A DNA stretch of 64,000 bases, taken from contig QEOQ01000640.1 in assembly GCA_010279815.1 (NCBI GenBank), positions 1,928,767 through 1,992,766 on the forward strand, read 5' to 3'. Shown here one piece after another: positions 12,479 to 24,884 of this stretch. Numbering within the stretch: position 1 is the first letter of the stretch; each line of letters opens with the position of its first letter. The notes beneath the pieces are model-generated. The model worked only from the letters and a program-made list of their open reading frames with translations. It was not told the origin of the DNA and made no database searches. Source of the stretch: Brachionus plicatilis. Taxonomy: Eukaryota; Rotifera; Eurotatoria; Ploima; Brachionidae. A program made the position numbers and the translations under genes.

Positions 12479-13798
12479 ACTGAGCATTTTCGAGAGTATT
12501 AAGGAAACTTCGAAAGAAAATTTTAAATCATTTAAAAAAAATTTTATTTATCTTCTCTCAACTAATTGACTTAACTGACTTAAGTCTATAAAAAATTACT
12601 TTCTTTAAGTTCCATTGAAAACAAGTCTTTGAAAATATTAAAACATCGATATGCTTTAATTTACTTGATATAAAAATCAGAAATGTAATTTTATGGACTA
12701 AAAAGTTGAAGCATAAAATGTTGCACAATGTAGAAACATTATTTTTGTGTATTAATTTCAAATTAAAATTATTATTTTTTAAATAAACAACCGTAAATAT
12801 TTTAATTTAAGGCTGCGTTAAAGCTCAGAAATTTAATAATGACTCATGAACCGTTTGCCATCTAAACCTTGTCATAAAATTAAAATTTAACTTTAGACAA
12901 ATGCATTAAAATCAAAAAAAAAAAAAAATATAGGTAGGCTTTTTATTCGAATTTTTTTGTTTTAATGTTGTACCAAATCCATAATAAAAATAAATAAAAT
13001 TTTTAAAATTTAATTTCATTTTTGAAACAGCTCTAAAACTAAATTTAGATTTTAAAAAATTTTAAAATTTAAAAGAGCTCAAGTGGTTGAAAAAAAAGAG
13101 GAAGGTGAAAAAATAAAAAATTTCCATTGGAGAAGAAAAAGGACAAAAAAACTCTAACAACTCTAAAATTCGAATGATTTTTTGTAAAATTAGTAAACTT
13201 AAAATTACTGAATATACTGAATTGATACAAAAGGAATATTTTTAAAATGCAAAACAGAATTTTTTCTAAATCAGTTTTTACCGTATCTCATTCATTTACG
13301 GAATGCCTACTTAACGCGTTCCGTAAAAAAATAAAATATGGAATATTTTTAGGGTTCAATTCCGATCCGGCGTCCCGTAATTGATACTACCAAATTATCT
13401 AAATAAATAAATATTTACTAATCAAATTGAAAAGAGAAAAAAAATTTACAAATTAGAGCTTATATTTTTCTTTTGCACTCTAATATTTGTAAAATTCAAT
13501 ATATAAAAAAATTTAGATAAATAAAATTTCGTTAAATATAAAATTATTCAATATGACATTTGAGGTTTGGATTGCTCTTCGATTTTCATACTAAAAATAT
13601 TGATTAGGACACTTATTTAAAATACGAGATTTGAAAAAGTTTTGAATAAAAAATTATTATATTTAAATATAATTTATTGGATAATTGGATTAAATTATTT
13701 AAATAAGTAAAAATAAAAAATTAGATAAATACAGTTAAATTTAAAATTGACTGAGTAAAAAATTCTAGATTATACATTGAGTAATAGTTGTTAAAATT
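12479..13798. other. Intergenic stretch with a GC-richer repeat fragment
   Basis: Mostly A/T-rich and empty. A less AT-biased patch at about 13280-13385 contains TTTACGGAATGCC, AACGCGTTCCGTAA and GATCCGGCGTCCCGTAA and is probably a fragment of a dispersed repeat. No exon was supported. Confidence 0.4.
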
Positions 13799-16434
13799 TT
13801 AGAATTTAATAAAAAACTTCTCAACAGCAACAAATGGCTGTTCGAAAAATAAATTGAATAAGTATGCAAATGCATAAGTAAATATGATCTGGGCCAAAAA
13901 ATGAACTGCCATATTCAAATCCTGCAAGTGGAATAAATGTTCTTGGTTAACATTAAAAGCCATTATTACCATAATGTGGATTAGAAAGGCAGAATAGTTG
14001 ATTCTAGATAATGGCACCCAGAATGACCAGCTCAAAATTGTGTTTACCACACCACCGGTTGACATCACACAAGAAAATACTAAATATCCGATTGCTACTG
14101 ACCACGCTATCTTTGATAGTGATTGGTACAATATTCTTGTTTCTCTTGTTAAAGGATTTTCTCCCAAAGCATCTGGATAAAGACCAAAAACTGTGACACT
14201 CGTCAATAAAATAGTTATAATCCAAAAAAAAACATTTAGGGAATTTTTTAATTTTATAGATCTTTTTTTGCAAGCTACAACTGAATATCCAACAAGTATA
14301 CCGATGATATAAGGAGCCATTCGGTACCAAGGAATGATATAATAGTCCATAAAAAACTCTTTGAAATTTTGACTAAAAAAAAATTTTATATTAATTAAAA
14401 AGATTTATAATTAGCAGCTAAATGCTTACCCAAATTGAGCGGCCTCTATCTGTCTGTAGTACAAATTAAGAACAATTAGCAAGACATTGACTGCTAGTAG
14501 ACCCACCGAAATGCCAATGGCCAAAAATATTTTTCTGTAACCAAAAAATAAATCTAAAATTTTTACAAAAAATTTTTGTGTTACTTTAGTACTAATGGAA
14601 TAAGTATTAAGGGAGCAAATAAATGGAATTGAAAATCATTTGCCAAATACCATGAGATACCGAAGCAAAAATTTTCCGGTTTGTAGAAATTGTTAATGTA
14701 CAAAGCATTAGCCCACCATTGATATTTACACTCATTTGACTCGAATCCACTGTCTGGAAAAAGTGGACCATTTCCCATATATGGTGATAAATTCAAGCTT
14801 ATCAAAAAGGCCACTAGGTATGCTGGTGTTAACCGCTAAAAAATAATAATTATTTTTTAAATTTTATTTTTTTGTTATTTTTACCCAAAATCTGTGCAAA
14901 TAAAATTTCAAAATTAAAAAAATGCTCAGTTTTTCATTTTTACGCTCGAAAAGACTCAGGAATGAAAAACAGGTCAAAAATCCGCTCAAAAAAAAGAATG
15001 TGTCCACGGAAAAAAAAGCATTAGACACAATTAAAAATGAAAATCGCTTTAAAATCGGTTGAATTGCGGCCATGTTATCTTTAATTTTAAATTTAAAATT
15101 AAAAAAAAAAAAATTTTAATTCTTACCGACAAAAATCAATGAAAATATATAGCTTTCAAAATAAATTATAAAAAGAATTTTATTGAAACAAAAAATAACT
15201 TACGAATGTCCCAAAATGACCCAAGCTTAACAAAATGAATTAAAAATAATCTAAATAAGCAATTTAAATTACCCAGAGATAAAACTCTAATTGCATGCAA
15301 ACATTTGAACTCTTCTGAATTTTGGGAAGAAGTTTTGAATAGTTTTTTAGTGTTTGTGTAAGCCGATAGACTGATTAATATTCGGCTAAATACGGACTCG
15401 TCTAAAAATTTAAAATTAAAAAAATTAAATAAAAAATTTTATTTTTTGCTACGAGAAATGCTGTAGCGATATGACTCTTCTAGATTGTCTTTTTGAGCTA
15501 AATAAGGGGTCGTGATACTTATTAGTTCATCAGTTTCACTATTAACCACAACTGAACTTGACAACAGCTCTTGAAATTTAACATAGTATGAATATCTTTT
15601 GAAAAAATCATAGCACGTACACAAAAGAATAATGGTGACCAATGAACCCAAAACTCCTCTAAAAAAAAAAATAAATTTTTTTAAAAAAATAAATTTTTCT
15701 ACTAAATACAAAGTTATTTTAGCGCTTTGACTCAATATTCTATCATCTATTATCACCACATAGGTTTCATTGATGCTGAGTTTGAATGGAAGCGACTCTT
15801 TTATACTCTGCGGAACAAGAGTCAAAACTTGATTAAAAAAAATTACAAAATAATTTTTCATATTAACTGATCATTTACATTGATCAATTATTTCATAAAT
15901 ATCATGTTGAGAGCATTTGTTTGGTACACAGATTCCATATTTTAGACCAAAATTTTCAATAGCATTCTGAGGGTCAAAGCTTTCCAGAGGTTTGACCAAC
16001 AGGGCATATTTTCCAGTCCAATTTCCTTCATTGGCACTAATGTTCCTACACTCGGAAAATTCTCCGAGCCAAGCCAGATTTCCGTCCATTATACCGCTTG
16101 GTATTTTTCCGAAAGAATCCAGCGCTCTAAACGACCATTCCATTTTGTTCCTTAGACCAACAAATAATTGGTCCAATTGAGACCAGCAGTCAGCAGAAAT
16201 GTTCAAAATGTTATCATTGAGGATTTTTTCTAGGGAATTTTCAACGAATTTATGACTAAAGTAAGAGTCTGTAAATTCTAAAAGCTCATTAGATCTTGAT
16301 TTTAGCATTGATTGTTGAGGCAATTTTTCGTTCAAGTGAGATATGGCATCACGGAAGTTCAATGGCATCAATGGTCGCTGACACAGTGCACTGACCATCA
16401 AGCTCAAAAATGTGATCAAATCAAAAATTTGCAT
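13799..16434 (-). CDS. nrf-6-like (nose resistant to fluoxetine) membrane acyltransferase, 8+ exons
   Basis: The minus-strand gene starts at the ATG at 16434 with a signal peptide (MQIFDLITFLSLMVSALC). The lumenal/extracellular NRF domain follows, with CWSQLDQLF, WSFRALDSFGKIPSGI, GEFSECRNI, GKYALL and GICVPNKCSQ..I. A TM segment GVLGSLVTIILLCTCYD comes next. The acyltransferase-3 membrane domain then shows FKCLHAIRVLSLAWVILGHS, DTFFFLSGFL, RLTPAYLVAFLI and WWANALYINNF. It ends with FCFGISWYLANDFQFHLFAP, IPWYRMAPYIIGILVGY, LSRINYSAFLIHI and LFFEQPFVAVEKFFIKF before the stop. Introns are about 48-60 bp and every junction I tested joins in frame. Members in C. elegans (nrf-6, ndg-4) and Drosophila (drop-dead) act in lipid/yolk transport or gut physiology. 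The transferred group and substrate are not known, so only the family is called. Confidence 0.88.
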
Positions 16435-17213
16435 GATTGTTTTTGTTAAAATGAGAAAATCTTACAAAAATCTAATTTATAAGAGAGAAAAGTTGTATAA
16501 TTCAAAATTGAATAGCTCAACTAGACTTCTTGTTTTGCAAATTTAAATTAACTACTTGTATTTAAATCGTGCTAATAACTAATTTAAATTGAGCTGTTCT
16601 AATTTCAATTATGTAACTTTGCACTCTTATAAATTAAATTTCTGTTAAATCTTCTCATGAAAAAACACCATTTTCATCATAATTTTATTAAATACTAAAC
16701 AATTTTTGCTCGGGTATACCATGATATTGTGCAAATAATTTAAGTTTGATTTAAAATTAAAATTTTAAAGTTAATTGAATATTTATTCCATAAAAAAACA
16801 AAAATTTGGAATTGAATTTGAAAAAAAATTTAAATTGTTTAAAAATTTATTTAAAAAAAATAAATTTTCATTTGAAATCAAAATGTTATGATTATGATTC
16901 CTTTTTGTAATTTTTTTAATGAAATCAAAAATTTGAAGCTAGTTTCTTATCTTATAATTTTTTGAGTCAAAATCTTGAGATTAGTTTCTTTTTATTTTCT
17001 CTTCTTATCAATTCCAGCAGAAAAATTTATTTTTAAACAAAAACTTTTTGTTTACTTGAAGTAAGCTTGTATTGAAGTTTTATTGATTTCTGAATTTTTA
17101 AAATTTATTATAGAATTAGATTTAAAATTCTCGAAAACTTAGTAAAATTTGTCAAACTAAAAATCGTAGCAATGGTTGATTAAAAATTAGTTTAAAAAGC
17201 AGAAAAAAATTTT
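16435..17213. other. AT-rich intergenic stretch upstream of the nrf-6-like gene
   Basis: No coding or RNA feature seen. It probably contains the promoter of the acyltransferase gene in its first part. Confidence 0.4.
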
Positions 17214-17799
17214 GGTCATGTCCAGAATGTGATCAAGTGTTCACCAAAATATTAAGTGTACTCTTTGTGATCAAAAATTGATCACCAAAATTTTTTTTTG
17301 AACACATAAAATTTTTTTTGTTGAAATCAAAAATTTTTCATTCTAGAAATTTCAAAATTTTAAAATTATGTTAATATTGAATGAAATAAAAAAAATCAAA
17401 AAAAAATTGCAAGTCACCATTCGTCCGATGCAACTAAATTAGCTGCAAAATAAGCATTAAGCAAACAGTCAAATGCGGTAGAGTGTAGCATTTGTGGTGA
17501 ATTTATGAAAAATGAAAAGGGTGTTAAATTGCACATGTCAAAAAAACACAAGAATAATTTAGATTTTGTTTTGTTTTATTTTGAAAATTGAGACTTAATT
17601 TTTTTTTGTAAAATTGGTAATAAAGTTTAATATATTTTAAAAAATTTCCTGATCACCAAAAAAATTTATTTTTATTTTTTCTTAAATTAGAGTCTTTTTT
17701 GATCACGAAATATGTGATCATTGATCACAGATCACATTCTGGACATGATACCTATGATCACTTTTTTTGTGAACACTTGATCACATTCTGGACATGACC
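17214..17799. mobile_element. 586-bp inverted-repeat DNA element encoding a C2H2 finger
   Basis: The left end GGTCATGTCCAGAATGTGAT (17214) continues to 17244 and is matched exactly in reverse complement by 17769-17799, giving 31-bp terminal inverted repeats. Inside the right end the same words recur (TGATCAC repeats, ATTCTGGACATGAT near 17735), so the termini are themselves repetitive. The interior carries a short zinc-finger ORF. No transposase remains. Identity of the ends suggests fairly recent activity. Confidence 0.8.
17454..17591 (+). CDS. Short C2H2 zinc-finger ORF inside the inverted-repeat element
   Basis: The open frame runs from just after an in-frame TAA (17451) to TGA at 17589-17591, about 45 codons. 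It contains one good C2H2 finger, C-x2-C-x12-H-x4-H, visible as ECSICGEFMKNEKGVKLHM followed by SKKH. Spacing matches single fingers found in retroelement and transposase N termini (for example R2-type elements) and in many nuclear proteins. There is no ATG upstream of the finger, so it is probably a fragment of a larger protein or an exon. The best guess is a relic of the DNA-binding domain of the parent transposon. Confidence 0.5.
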   Translation, partial: ALSKQSNAVECSICGEFMKNEKGVKLHMSKKHKNNLDFVLFYFEN

Positions 17800-17889
17800 C
17801 AAAAATTTAAAGAAAAAGTCTTGAAACAACGTGAAAATTAAAAAAAAACTTTTTTGGCACATATTTTTTCATTTTCTTTAGAAAAAGCT

Positions 17890-18440
17890 TACCGTAAATG
17901 GGAATATTAACTCCCCACAAATGAAAATCAGCTCCCCACAAACACGAAACTTTTCAACACAAATGTCTTTTTAACACAAAAAATTTGTGTGTAAGAGATT
18001 AAATATTTATGACTGATTTGAATTGATCGAGTGAGTTGAATCTGGAATTGTTTCTGCATCGTTTAAAGAATTTTCATGGTTTGGCACATTTTGACTGGTT
18101 CTTTTTCTTTTCTGATATTTCCGCTTTGGAAAATCATTATTTAAAAAATTTGAAGTTTGTTTCTTATTTCTAAGCTGCATTGAAGTTTTATGTCTAATTT
18201 TAAATTTGAAAAATTTAAATTTTAAAGAGAAAAAGATTATTTAAAGCTTTGAAAATTATTTTTTTTTGTGTTGAAGAGTTTTTAAATTTTTCTTAACATT
18301 TGTGTTAAAAGTTTTTTCAATTTGTGTTTAAGAGTTTATGGTATGAAATTTTCATTTTTGTGTTGAAAAGTTTTGCGATGTGGGGAGCAGTTTTTTTATT
18401 GTGGGGAGAAGACTTTCATTTGTGGGGATGAGTGAGACCC
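17890..18440. repeat. Foldback element with CTCCCCACAAA and AACACAAA units
   Basis: The left arm (about 17890-17995) has CTCCCCACAAATGAAAATCA, a second CTCCCCACAAA and several AACACAAA words. The right arm (about 18260-18440) carries the reverse complements (TTTGTGTT repeats, GTGGGGAG twice, TTTCATTTGTGGGGATGAG). The same kind of unit occurs in the repeat at 28211-28690. No ORF is present. It is read as a non-autonomous MITE/foldback. Confidence 0.7.
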
Positions 18441-19324
18441 ACCGTAAATCCTTGGTTCTGGTGTGTAAAAATTTATAATTTTTTATTTACCATATAATCT
18501 TATTATCGAAAAACACTCGGCAAAAAAATATACTTATCTTTTAAATATTCATAATCAAAAAACTTCCTCTAAAAATTAAAAAATAAAAGTCGTTGCAAAA
18601 GTTTTTTCCACACCTTTGTGATTAATTCTTAAATTTTTTTATAATTTTGAGTAAATTTGGCTCTTAAACTGCTTAATTTAAAAACTCTCAAACTCCTCAT
18701 TTGGTCTCTAAATAAATTTCCCAAAAAATCTTTAATTTGGCAAAAAATGGGTAGAATAAATGTGTCTAGCCCACAAAAATGGTAGATCGTGTGTCTGCTA
18801 AAAAGTGGAGATAAAAAGCAAAAAGAAATATTCAAGTTGTTAGGTGTATCTCCAAAATGTGTCTCTTTAACTAAAAAACGATATGGATATGGATAGGAGA
18901 TTGATTTTGTCTCTGATCGAAGCCGTTCTGGTAGACCTCGGAATCTAACTTTTACATCTATTGACAACCACTACAAAAAAACTAGGATTGTACTTTTTGT
19001 CCTTTTAAAAAAATAATTGTGTATCAAGTATAATTTCTTCGTTGTTGCATCGAGAGAAATTTCTAATCTAGTGTGTCGATTCTTAGTGTGATAAGAAAAC
19101 GTTTGAAGAAAAGCAAGTAAAAGCTCAGTAACAAGGAATAGAACTTAAAGAGAAGATATTTAAAGTAAATAGTTGTGATTATTGTGTTTAAAAAAAAAAA
19201 GAAGAAGAAAAAAATCAAGTAAGTTTGAAATTGTGTTCAAGCGTTAGTGATTTTATAGAGAAAATCAAATCGTGTTGTTAAGAGTTTTCAAGCTTAGTGA
19301 TTGTCACAATTAGAAATAGAAAAA
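18441..19324. other. Leader region before the gag remnant
   Basis: No host exon seen. From about 19000 the sequence becomes less AT-biased and runs into the gag frame at 19325, so it may be 5' untranslated leader of the retroelement. No copy of the 3' LTR (TGTAAGACCCGG) was found here, so the 5' LTR appears lost or diverged. Confidence 0.35.
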
Positions 19325-20027
19325 ATGTTGAAGCGTGGTATGGGAAATAATTTGGCTTACGATGGTGAAAGCGGATGTTATGATGAATTTGTGGCGGCAT
19401 TTAGATATGACTGCATAATCTATGGATGGGATACAAAGAAGCTAGCAGAAGCAATTGAGTTTTGTTTAGATGGTAAGGCAAAAAAAGCTTTTGACCAAAT
19501 GCAAGCAGCTGATAAAGAAGATATCAAGAAGATATTAGATACGTAAAGGATAAAAGGGAAATGCATAAAGTCACCCGAATATTGCTTAAATTTGTTTTAT
19601 TCAAGACATTTGAAACAAGATGAGAAAATAGGAGATTTTTGTCACGACATAGAAATGCTATTGGATTGAGGAATGCCTGGCTTAGAACCAAATGGTAGAT
19701 CAAGAATGTTGATTTCGAGATTAGTTTCAACTGTGCCAAGCCACATCAAGAGTTTCCTTGAGTTACAATCAGATAAAAGTTGGTCCGATATTGTTGGCGA
19801 AGTCAGTCGATTATAAGGAAATGTACACAGGGCATTTCCAACAAATTAAGCAAGAATCAATGGAAATTAACAAAATTGAACATAGAGAGTCTAAGTTTTG
19901 GAATTAAAGAGCGTGAAATTTAATGTTAGTTGCAATATTTGTGGCAAGTTTGGTCACAAGAGAATGGATTGTTTAGCGAGAATTTATCAATCTTCAAGAA
20001 AGGAATCGAATGAGAATAATTTTAGGC
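19325..20027 (+). pseudogene. Retrotransposon gag remnant with CCHC zinc knuckle
   Basis: The frame starts at ATG 19325 and shows NNLAYDGESGCYDEFVAAF and IYGWDTKKLAEAIEFCLDGK, the pattern of gypsy-type capsid N-terminal regions. After a stop near 19545 the capsid continues in other frames, interrupted by stops. It ends in a nucleocapsid knuckle C-x2-C-x4-H-x4-C (CNICGKFGHKRMDC, about 19930-19971). The MULE inserts immediately after the knuckle region. Confidence 0.75.
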
Positions 20028-20035
20028 GTTATAGT

Positions 20036-22115
20036 GGGAGGAAGACAAAATATAGAAAGACAAAATATAGACATGACAAAATATAGAAAGACAAAATATA
20101 GACATGACAAAATATAGAATAGTACTATATGTAAAAAAATAAAGAAAATTTTAATTATATTATTACAATAATATATTTTAGACTTTTACTTTTACTAAAA
20201 CTCTTAGAGACTTTGACTTAATATTAAAATTAAAAAGCTAAATTTTAAAGTAAGCTTAAAAATGATCAAAAAATTTATGGAACAAAATAGTAATTATTCA
20301 TCTCCAAATTCACTTTCTTTACGCTCAAGAAAGGTTAAAAAAGGAACCATTGTTGAACCAGCAAGTGTTGATGAAATTGTTAATCCTATAACTCATAGAA
20401 ATATAGTCACAGATAGTGAAAGTGATGATGGAGAATTAAGTTTTATGAAAGGTTTTTCGAATATTGATAAAGAAGACGACGAAGAAGAAGAGTACAATTG
20501 TTCGAATTCGGAGGACTTAGTTACCAAGATGAACAGATTGGCTCTAGAACCGCCACTAAGCCACGATGCCTGGTGTTTAACTAAGACAAACAAAGGCGGA
20601 TACAAGTTATGTTCACTTGGAATGTATTTTGTTGTAGATAAACCAAATTTAAATTTAATAACAACCGCTAAAAAAATATATTGGAAATGTGAAAAGCCTA
20701 AATGTCCAGGTAGAACGAATTCCAATGGGTTAATGCCTCCGCTTAAGTTTACTAAAGATCATAATCATGATATATTACCAGAACGTAAAGATAAACTACT
20801 GGTAATCGCAATGACTAAAGAAGAAGCTTCTGGGTCAAACGACTTTCCAAGAACTATTATTAGAGACACTCAATTGTCAATTAATGAAGAAGCTTTAAGT
20901 ATTTTGCCTAAACCTGAAGCTTTACGTAAAATAATATTAAGAAAAAGAAACAAAAATACATTCGGAAATTTAGCTGGATTTAATGCCAAGAATTTATGCG
21001 AGATAGTCATTTCAGAGACTCAAAAAAAACTTACAACAATGAACTGTTCTATTGGGATGACTCAGGTAATCAAGACAAAAACAGAGTTTTGATATTTACG
21101 ACCAGGACAAATTTACAATTTCTAGATAATTATAACGACTGGTACTGTGACGGGACGTTCGATATTGCGCCCACGTTTTTTAAACAATGTTATACCATCC
21201 ACATTGTAATTGAAAACAAAGTCTTTGCCATGATTTATGGTCTGCTCCCAAACAAAAAGCAAAGTACTTATAAAAAATTTTTTTAAATGCTGCTGCCACA
21301 CTTGATAAATATCCCTAAAAGCATTAAATGTGACTTTGAGTTAGCGGCAATTAATGCAGCTAAAATAGTGTTTGGTTCTCAATTGAATGTATATGGATGC
21401 TATTTTCACCTGTCACAATCACTTATTCGTAGAGTCCAGTAAAAATGCTTTCAAAATTTATTCAATAAAGAATTTAAGTACTGTCTCAAGTTATTACAAG
21501 CTTTGGCGTTTGTGCCTATTTATGACATAAACCGCGGTTTTAATTTAATTAAAGCCAAGAGTCCGTCGAGCTTTATAACAATATTAGACTATTTTGAAAA
21601 GCAGTATATAGGTAAATTAAAACAAAATTCAAATTCAGAACGACATGAGCCAAGATTTAGCCCAAGTTTATGGTCCTTATTTGATCGAATCAAATTGAAT
21701 CTACCGCGCACAAATAACCATGTTGAGTCTTGGCATCGTCAGATTCAATTAGACACTAGAAAAAATTTGACTGTTCCGAAAGTTGTAGAATTATTCAGGA
21801 GAGAGCAAAATAAAGTAAATTCAGATAAGCTTAGAATTAAAAACGGTGATCAATTTAAAAAAAAAAGACAAACATGAGACTAATTTGAGAATTCTACGGT
21901 TAGTGACAGATTATAAAAGTGAGAATATTGAAGCATTTTTAGAAGGTTTAGGAAATAATTTACTAATTGACAAAGAAAAAAATTGAAATAAAATTAATTA
22001 GACTGTTTTTTTTTCTACATTTTTTTTTCGACATTTTTTTTTACAGGTAATTTCTATATTATCAAATAAAAAATCGTTTTCTACATTTTGTCTTTCTATA
22101 TTTTGTCACACTGCC
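20036..22115 (+). mobile_element. Mutator-like (MULE) DNA transposon inserted in the retroelement
   Basis: The left terminus from 20036 (GGGAGGAAGACAAAATATAG) and the reverse complement of the right terminus ending at 22115 (GGCAGTGTGACAAAATATAG) match closely over about 35 bp. Further GACAAAATATAG direct repeats lie just inside the left end. TTATAGT flanks both sides (20029-20035 and 22117-22123). With one mismatched base this gives an 8-bp target duplication, in the size range of Mutator elements. Between the ends is a broken MULE transposase. Confidence 0.85.
20262..21877 (+). pseudogene. MULE transposase with FLYWCH zinc finger, frameshifted
   Basis: The first frame (20262-21092) begins with an acidic/serine-rich stretch, then a FLYWCH-type finger. 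That finger is visible as YWKCEKPKCPGR followed by DHNHD, preceded by GGYKLCSLGMYFVV. A frameshift near 21000 moves to the MULE catalytic region with WYCDGTFDIAPTFFKQCYTI (first Asp) and FAMIYGLLPNK. After a stop near 21284 comes CDFELAAINAAK (second Asp) with YGCYFHLSQSLIRR. A further frame (21503-21877) ends with NNHVESWHRQI, the conserved C-terminal region. FLYWCH plus MULE is a known animal combination. At least two breaks make it inactive. Confidence 0.85.
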
Positions 22116-22246
22116 TTTATAGTAAATCAAGTGAATATCCAACATCAAGCAAGTGAACCGAGTTTAATCAAGAGAGGTACAACAAGGGTAGTGGTTATAA
22201 TAATAACAACAGATACCAAAGCATTCAATCAAAAAGTTGTCCAAAA

Positions 22247-24330
22247 TTGGCAAAAAGTTATATCATCGATGCTGAATTAGATGAGTACGAAAATCTAGAG
22301 GAGACAACAAATACAATTTATGTTCAAAATTATACTCATAATAAAGCATCGAATCTGGTAAGAGTTGGTGCAGCGTTAGAGGTAAACAATCGGAACATAT
22401 CGATGAACATGTTAATTGATTCATGGACAACAGAGTTCTTCATATGTTCGGATATATTACCAAAATATATAGCTAATCAAATGGAGCAATTTATAGACAA
22501 TAATGGCCAAGTTGATGGATGGGATCTCAAGAAAGCCGACTTAACAATTAAATCAGCTCGTAAGACAGAGAAAATCAAGTGTGCAACTGGCCAAGTCAAA
22601 ATAAGGATCAACGAATGGATTGGAAATCATGAGTTTATTTTCGAAAATGTGTCAGAAACTTTAATACTGGGTATCGACTTTCTCATGAAATTCAAAGCAA
22701 ATTTCGACTTTGAGGAGAGCCAAATATCGATCAAAGATAATGATGATGAATTTCGGTTGAATTATATTTCAAAGCTAATTGAAGAAGAGAAACCGTATTC
22801 AAAAGTAATAAAACTAGATGGAAAAGTATGTGTTAAGGCAAATTTGGAAAATTTAGTTAAAGTCAACATTGATGGTGTGGATAATAAATCAAAAGGGTTA
22901 ATGTTTGAACCTAAATCGCCGTTAAAAAGCGATTTATAAAGAGGTGTTGTGTGGGCTAACAGTGTATGAAAAGTTCAAGACGATGGGGCAATTTATGTTA
23001 GTGTTTTAAATGCGTCAAATAAAGATACTGTGATAGTTAATGGTCAGTAATCGGAGTAGTTAACGAGGCTGTGGTCGTGGAGGACCAAGCAGAGGATGCT
23101 CAAGATGCAAAGAAGTCGTCTGAACAAGTGTTTAAAATAGATTTTTCAAAAATTCAAATTAGTAAAGAATTGTCGATCAAGGATCGAAACGAGTTAGTTA
23201 AGTTAATAATCAAGTACGCGGATGTTTTCCAATGATCAGAATTCGAGATGGGTAATTCGAATGTGACAGAGCATAAAATAAATACAGTTGATTCAGTACC
23301 GTTTAGGCAAAGAGCTTATAGAATACCTCATGCAGCTCAAGAGGAGGTAGATCGTCAAATAAGACAAATGTTAAGAAACAAAGTTATCGAGGAAAGTCAT
23401 AATCCGTGGTCTAGTCCAATCATATTGGTTAAGAAAAAAGTTCAAAATTGGCAAAACTAAAGTTTTGCATTGACTTTAGTACGGATAGACGACACAATAG
23501 ATACGTTAGGTGGGTCATAATTTTTTGTACGCTAGATTTAACTAGTGGATATTGGCAAATACCACTAGCTCGTGAAGATAAGGAGAAAACAGCATTCATA
23601 GCATACAATAATCTCTATCATTTCAGCGTTATGCCGTTTGGTCCAAGTAATGCGCCGTCTACATTCCAAACAATTATGGATACGATCCTTAGAAACTTGA
23701 CATAAAAGTGATGTCTGTTTTATTTAAACAATGTTATGGTGTATTCAAAAGATTTTACATCACATTTGTATCGTCTAGATTTGATCTAATCAAGGTTTAA
23801 AAGTGCTAATTTAAAGTTAAAACCGTCAAAATGTTGTTTTGGAATGAGTCAAGTGAATTATTTAGGTTACTGCATAACAAGTGGTGGGTTAAAACCTAAT
23901 CAAGCTAAGACAAAAGTTATTTCAAAAATGGAAGCTCCAAAGAATAAGGACGATATAAAGCGTTTTTTTAGGAATGATGTCGTATTATCGCCGATTCATT
24001 CCTGAATTTAGTACAACTGCGACAATGAACAATTAATAAAGGCACCAGTAATGGTTTATCCAGATTTCAAGAAGGATTTTTCAATTTATACAGATGATTC
24101 TGGAGTTGGTATTGGAGCAGTGTAAACGCAAATGGTTAATGTAAGTGAAAGAAACTATTCGACTAGCGAGAGAGAGATGCTAACAATAGTTTTCAAGGCA
24201 TTTTCAAGCGTATATTTATGGCAGACACATTAAATTTTTTAATGACCATAGACCACTTAGTACTTTGGTCAAGTCAAAAAGGTAAATGGTCGGTTATATA
24301 AGTTGTTATAAGTTCGAGTGGGTTGAAGAT
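22247..24330 (+). pseudogene. Retrotransposon pol remnant: protease, reverse transcriptase, RNase H
   Basis: The protease region (about 22375-22740) shows MLIDSWTTEFF where an active aspartic protease would have Asp-Thr/Ser-Gly, and LILGIDFLMKF, the ILGxDFL signature. The RT starts near 23248 with YRIPHAAQEEVDRQIRQML and NPWSSPIILVKKK. It continues with LDLTSGYWQIPLA and MPFGPSNAPSTFQ. The YxDD box reads YLNN near 23725, so both catalytic aspartates are lost. RNase H follows with DFKKDFSIYTDDSG..IGAV, then RNYSTSEREML and DHRPLSTLVKSK, broken by stops. The element cannot be autonomous. Confidence 0.85.
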
Positions 24331-24515
24331 TAGTGAAATTATTGCATATACAGTACTTTCAGTAAAATAAATTTCGTGCTCTGAAAATTAAAAAAAAAAA
24401 CGCAAATTGCATCGCGAAATTGGTCGATAAAATCCTTATAGTACACGAGCTTATTATCCATAATATCGTGTATTATAAAAAAAACGTGGATGACCTCAAG
24501 CTCTTCTTGAACGAT

Positions 24516-24884
24516 ATGGCTCAAGAATCAGAGTTTTCTCCCATTGCGTCCCTCAACATTTTAAATAATGAGAGAGAACCAGTTGCACACGGCTATTTGA
24601 CATTTACCAACATCACAGACAACGCCAAGGCAATTCATGAATGGGCGGATGGTCTGATCTTCCGTGGTAAGAGGATCCATTTCGAAGAAAAGCCGGTGGA
24701 GTTTTACTCCGAGGTTACACCAGCTGAAGTCGTATTCTTCGAAACCATTTGGGCCAGCAGAAAGCAAAAAGAGCAAATAAATGAGCAAGCAAGTGGGAAA
24801 AGGATGCCACGTTCGAGATCCAACCATAAGTTGGAAAAGGACTTAAGTTACGACGAGTATCAAATGATACTCTATAGAAATTAA
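24516..24884 (+). CDS. RRM-like ORF at the 3' end of the LTR element
   Basis: An intact ORF; the first ATG I would use is 24516, while the frame itself is open further upstream. It gives about 122 aa. HGYLTFTNITDNAKAIHEW followed by ADGLIFRGKRIHFEE has the alpha-beta pattern of an RNA recognition motif. The first part resembles RNP1 (hydrophobic-Y-L-T-F) and the second the final beta strands. The C-terminal third is basic and Q/K/R-rich (RKQKEQINEQ, KRMPRSRSNHK). It lies about 130 bp before the LTR, in the place of a third ORF. It is intact although pol is broken. It could be a retroelement RNA-binding protein or a captured host fragment; I cannot decide. Confidence 0.5.
   Translation: MAQESEFSPIASLNILNNEREPVAHGYLTFTNITDNAKAIHEWADGLIFRGKRIHFEEKPVEFYSEVTPAEVVFFETIWASRKQKEQINEQASGKRMPRSRSNHKLEKDLSYDEYQMILYRN

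Noticed and set aside
17890..18440. CRISPR-like array
   Set aside because: Repeats are degenerate, inverted about a centre and in a eukaryotic genome; a foldback element explains them.
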